Positions 63,931 through 64,000 of a DNA stretch of 64,000 nt are shown here, piece after piece. This stretch comes from Sorghum bicolor (lineage: Eukaryota > Streptophyta > Magnoliopsida > Poales > Poaceae): NCBI RefSeq assembly GCF_000003195.3, contig NC_012877.2:23579838-23643837 (forward strand), given 5' to 3'. The notes beneath the pieces were generated by a model. It saw only the letters and a program-made list of their open reading frames with translations, was not told the origin of the DNA and ran no database searches. Each line of letters opens with the position of its first letter. The stretch's first letter is position 1. A program made the translations under genes and the position numbers.

Positions 63931-64000
63931 ATTCTACCCCCCTTAAGATGAATCTCGTCCCGAGATTCAGAAGATGGTGATCAAAGAGATGTAGATTTTG
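63931..64000 (-). other. Element G polypurine tract and stem-loop
   Basis: Minus-strand AAGGGGGGTAG at 63935-63945; stem-loop GAATCTCG/CGAGATTC at 63950-63968, identical to F. Confidence 0.8.

Overview
The window looks like repeat-rich grass (Poaceae) nuclear DNA. It is essentially one stack of nested LTR retrotransposons. I found no host protein-coding gene, rRNA, complete tRNA or CRISPR. The assignment rests on a Sirevirus-type Ty1/copia element, several Athila-type Ty3/gypsy elements, two Tat-type elements with dual RNase H and an antisense plant-mobile-domain (PMD) gene, and Tekay/Del-like long LTRs. The species cannot be named from the sequence.

Layout, left to right. (1) 1-10182: Sirevirus copia element on the minus strand; its left LTR is cut by the window edge. 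(2) 10183-21087: Tat element 'B' on the plus strand. Its antisense PMD gene is hit twice, by the copia element in exon 2 and by Athila element 'A1' (10653-19920, target duplication ACAGG) between promoter and ATG. (3) 21088-23610: plus-strand Athila-type LTR 'H' and a decayed gene-like remnant. (4) 23611-52638: minus-strand Athila element 'D'. Its 3' LTR is split by the young, nearly complete Tat element 'A' (24048-36270, target duplication GCTGC). Its pol region is split by the young non-autonomous Athila element 'C' (40963-50165, target duplication TAGGC). (5) 52639-55254: LTR 'E' and 3' UTR of an A1-like Athila. (6) 55255-61512 and 61513-64000: two Tekay/Del-like LTRs (F, G) with only the ends of their bodies.

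Three patterns cut across families. First, most of the LTRs carry family-specific GC-rich palindromes (a heptamer in Tat) upstream of the TATA box, at fixed spacing: exactly 21 bp centre to centre in the copia, A1 and E LTRs, and 102-103 bp in the C, D and H group. Second, the same palindromes, at the same spacing, recur around the accessory gene of A1, C and D, which has its own TATA-like box; Tat A and B do the equivalent with TGCCGAT/ATCGGCA and a spliced antisense PMD gene. Third, all six Athila and Tekay 3' ends have a stem-loop next to the polypurine tract, with loop core CTCGTCC and a stem whose sequence varies while pairing is kept.

The pairing of an accessory gene under its own promoter with cis motifs shared with the LTR is what a self-regulatory or anti-silencing module would look like. 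That function is inference; the motifs, positions and spacings were read from the sequence.
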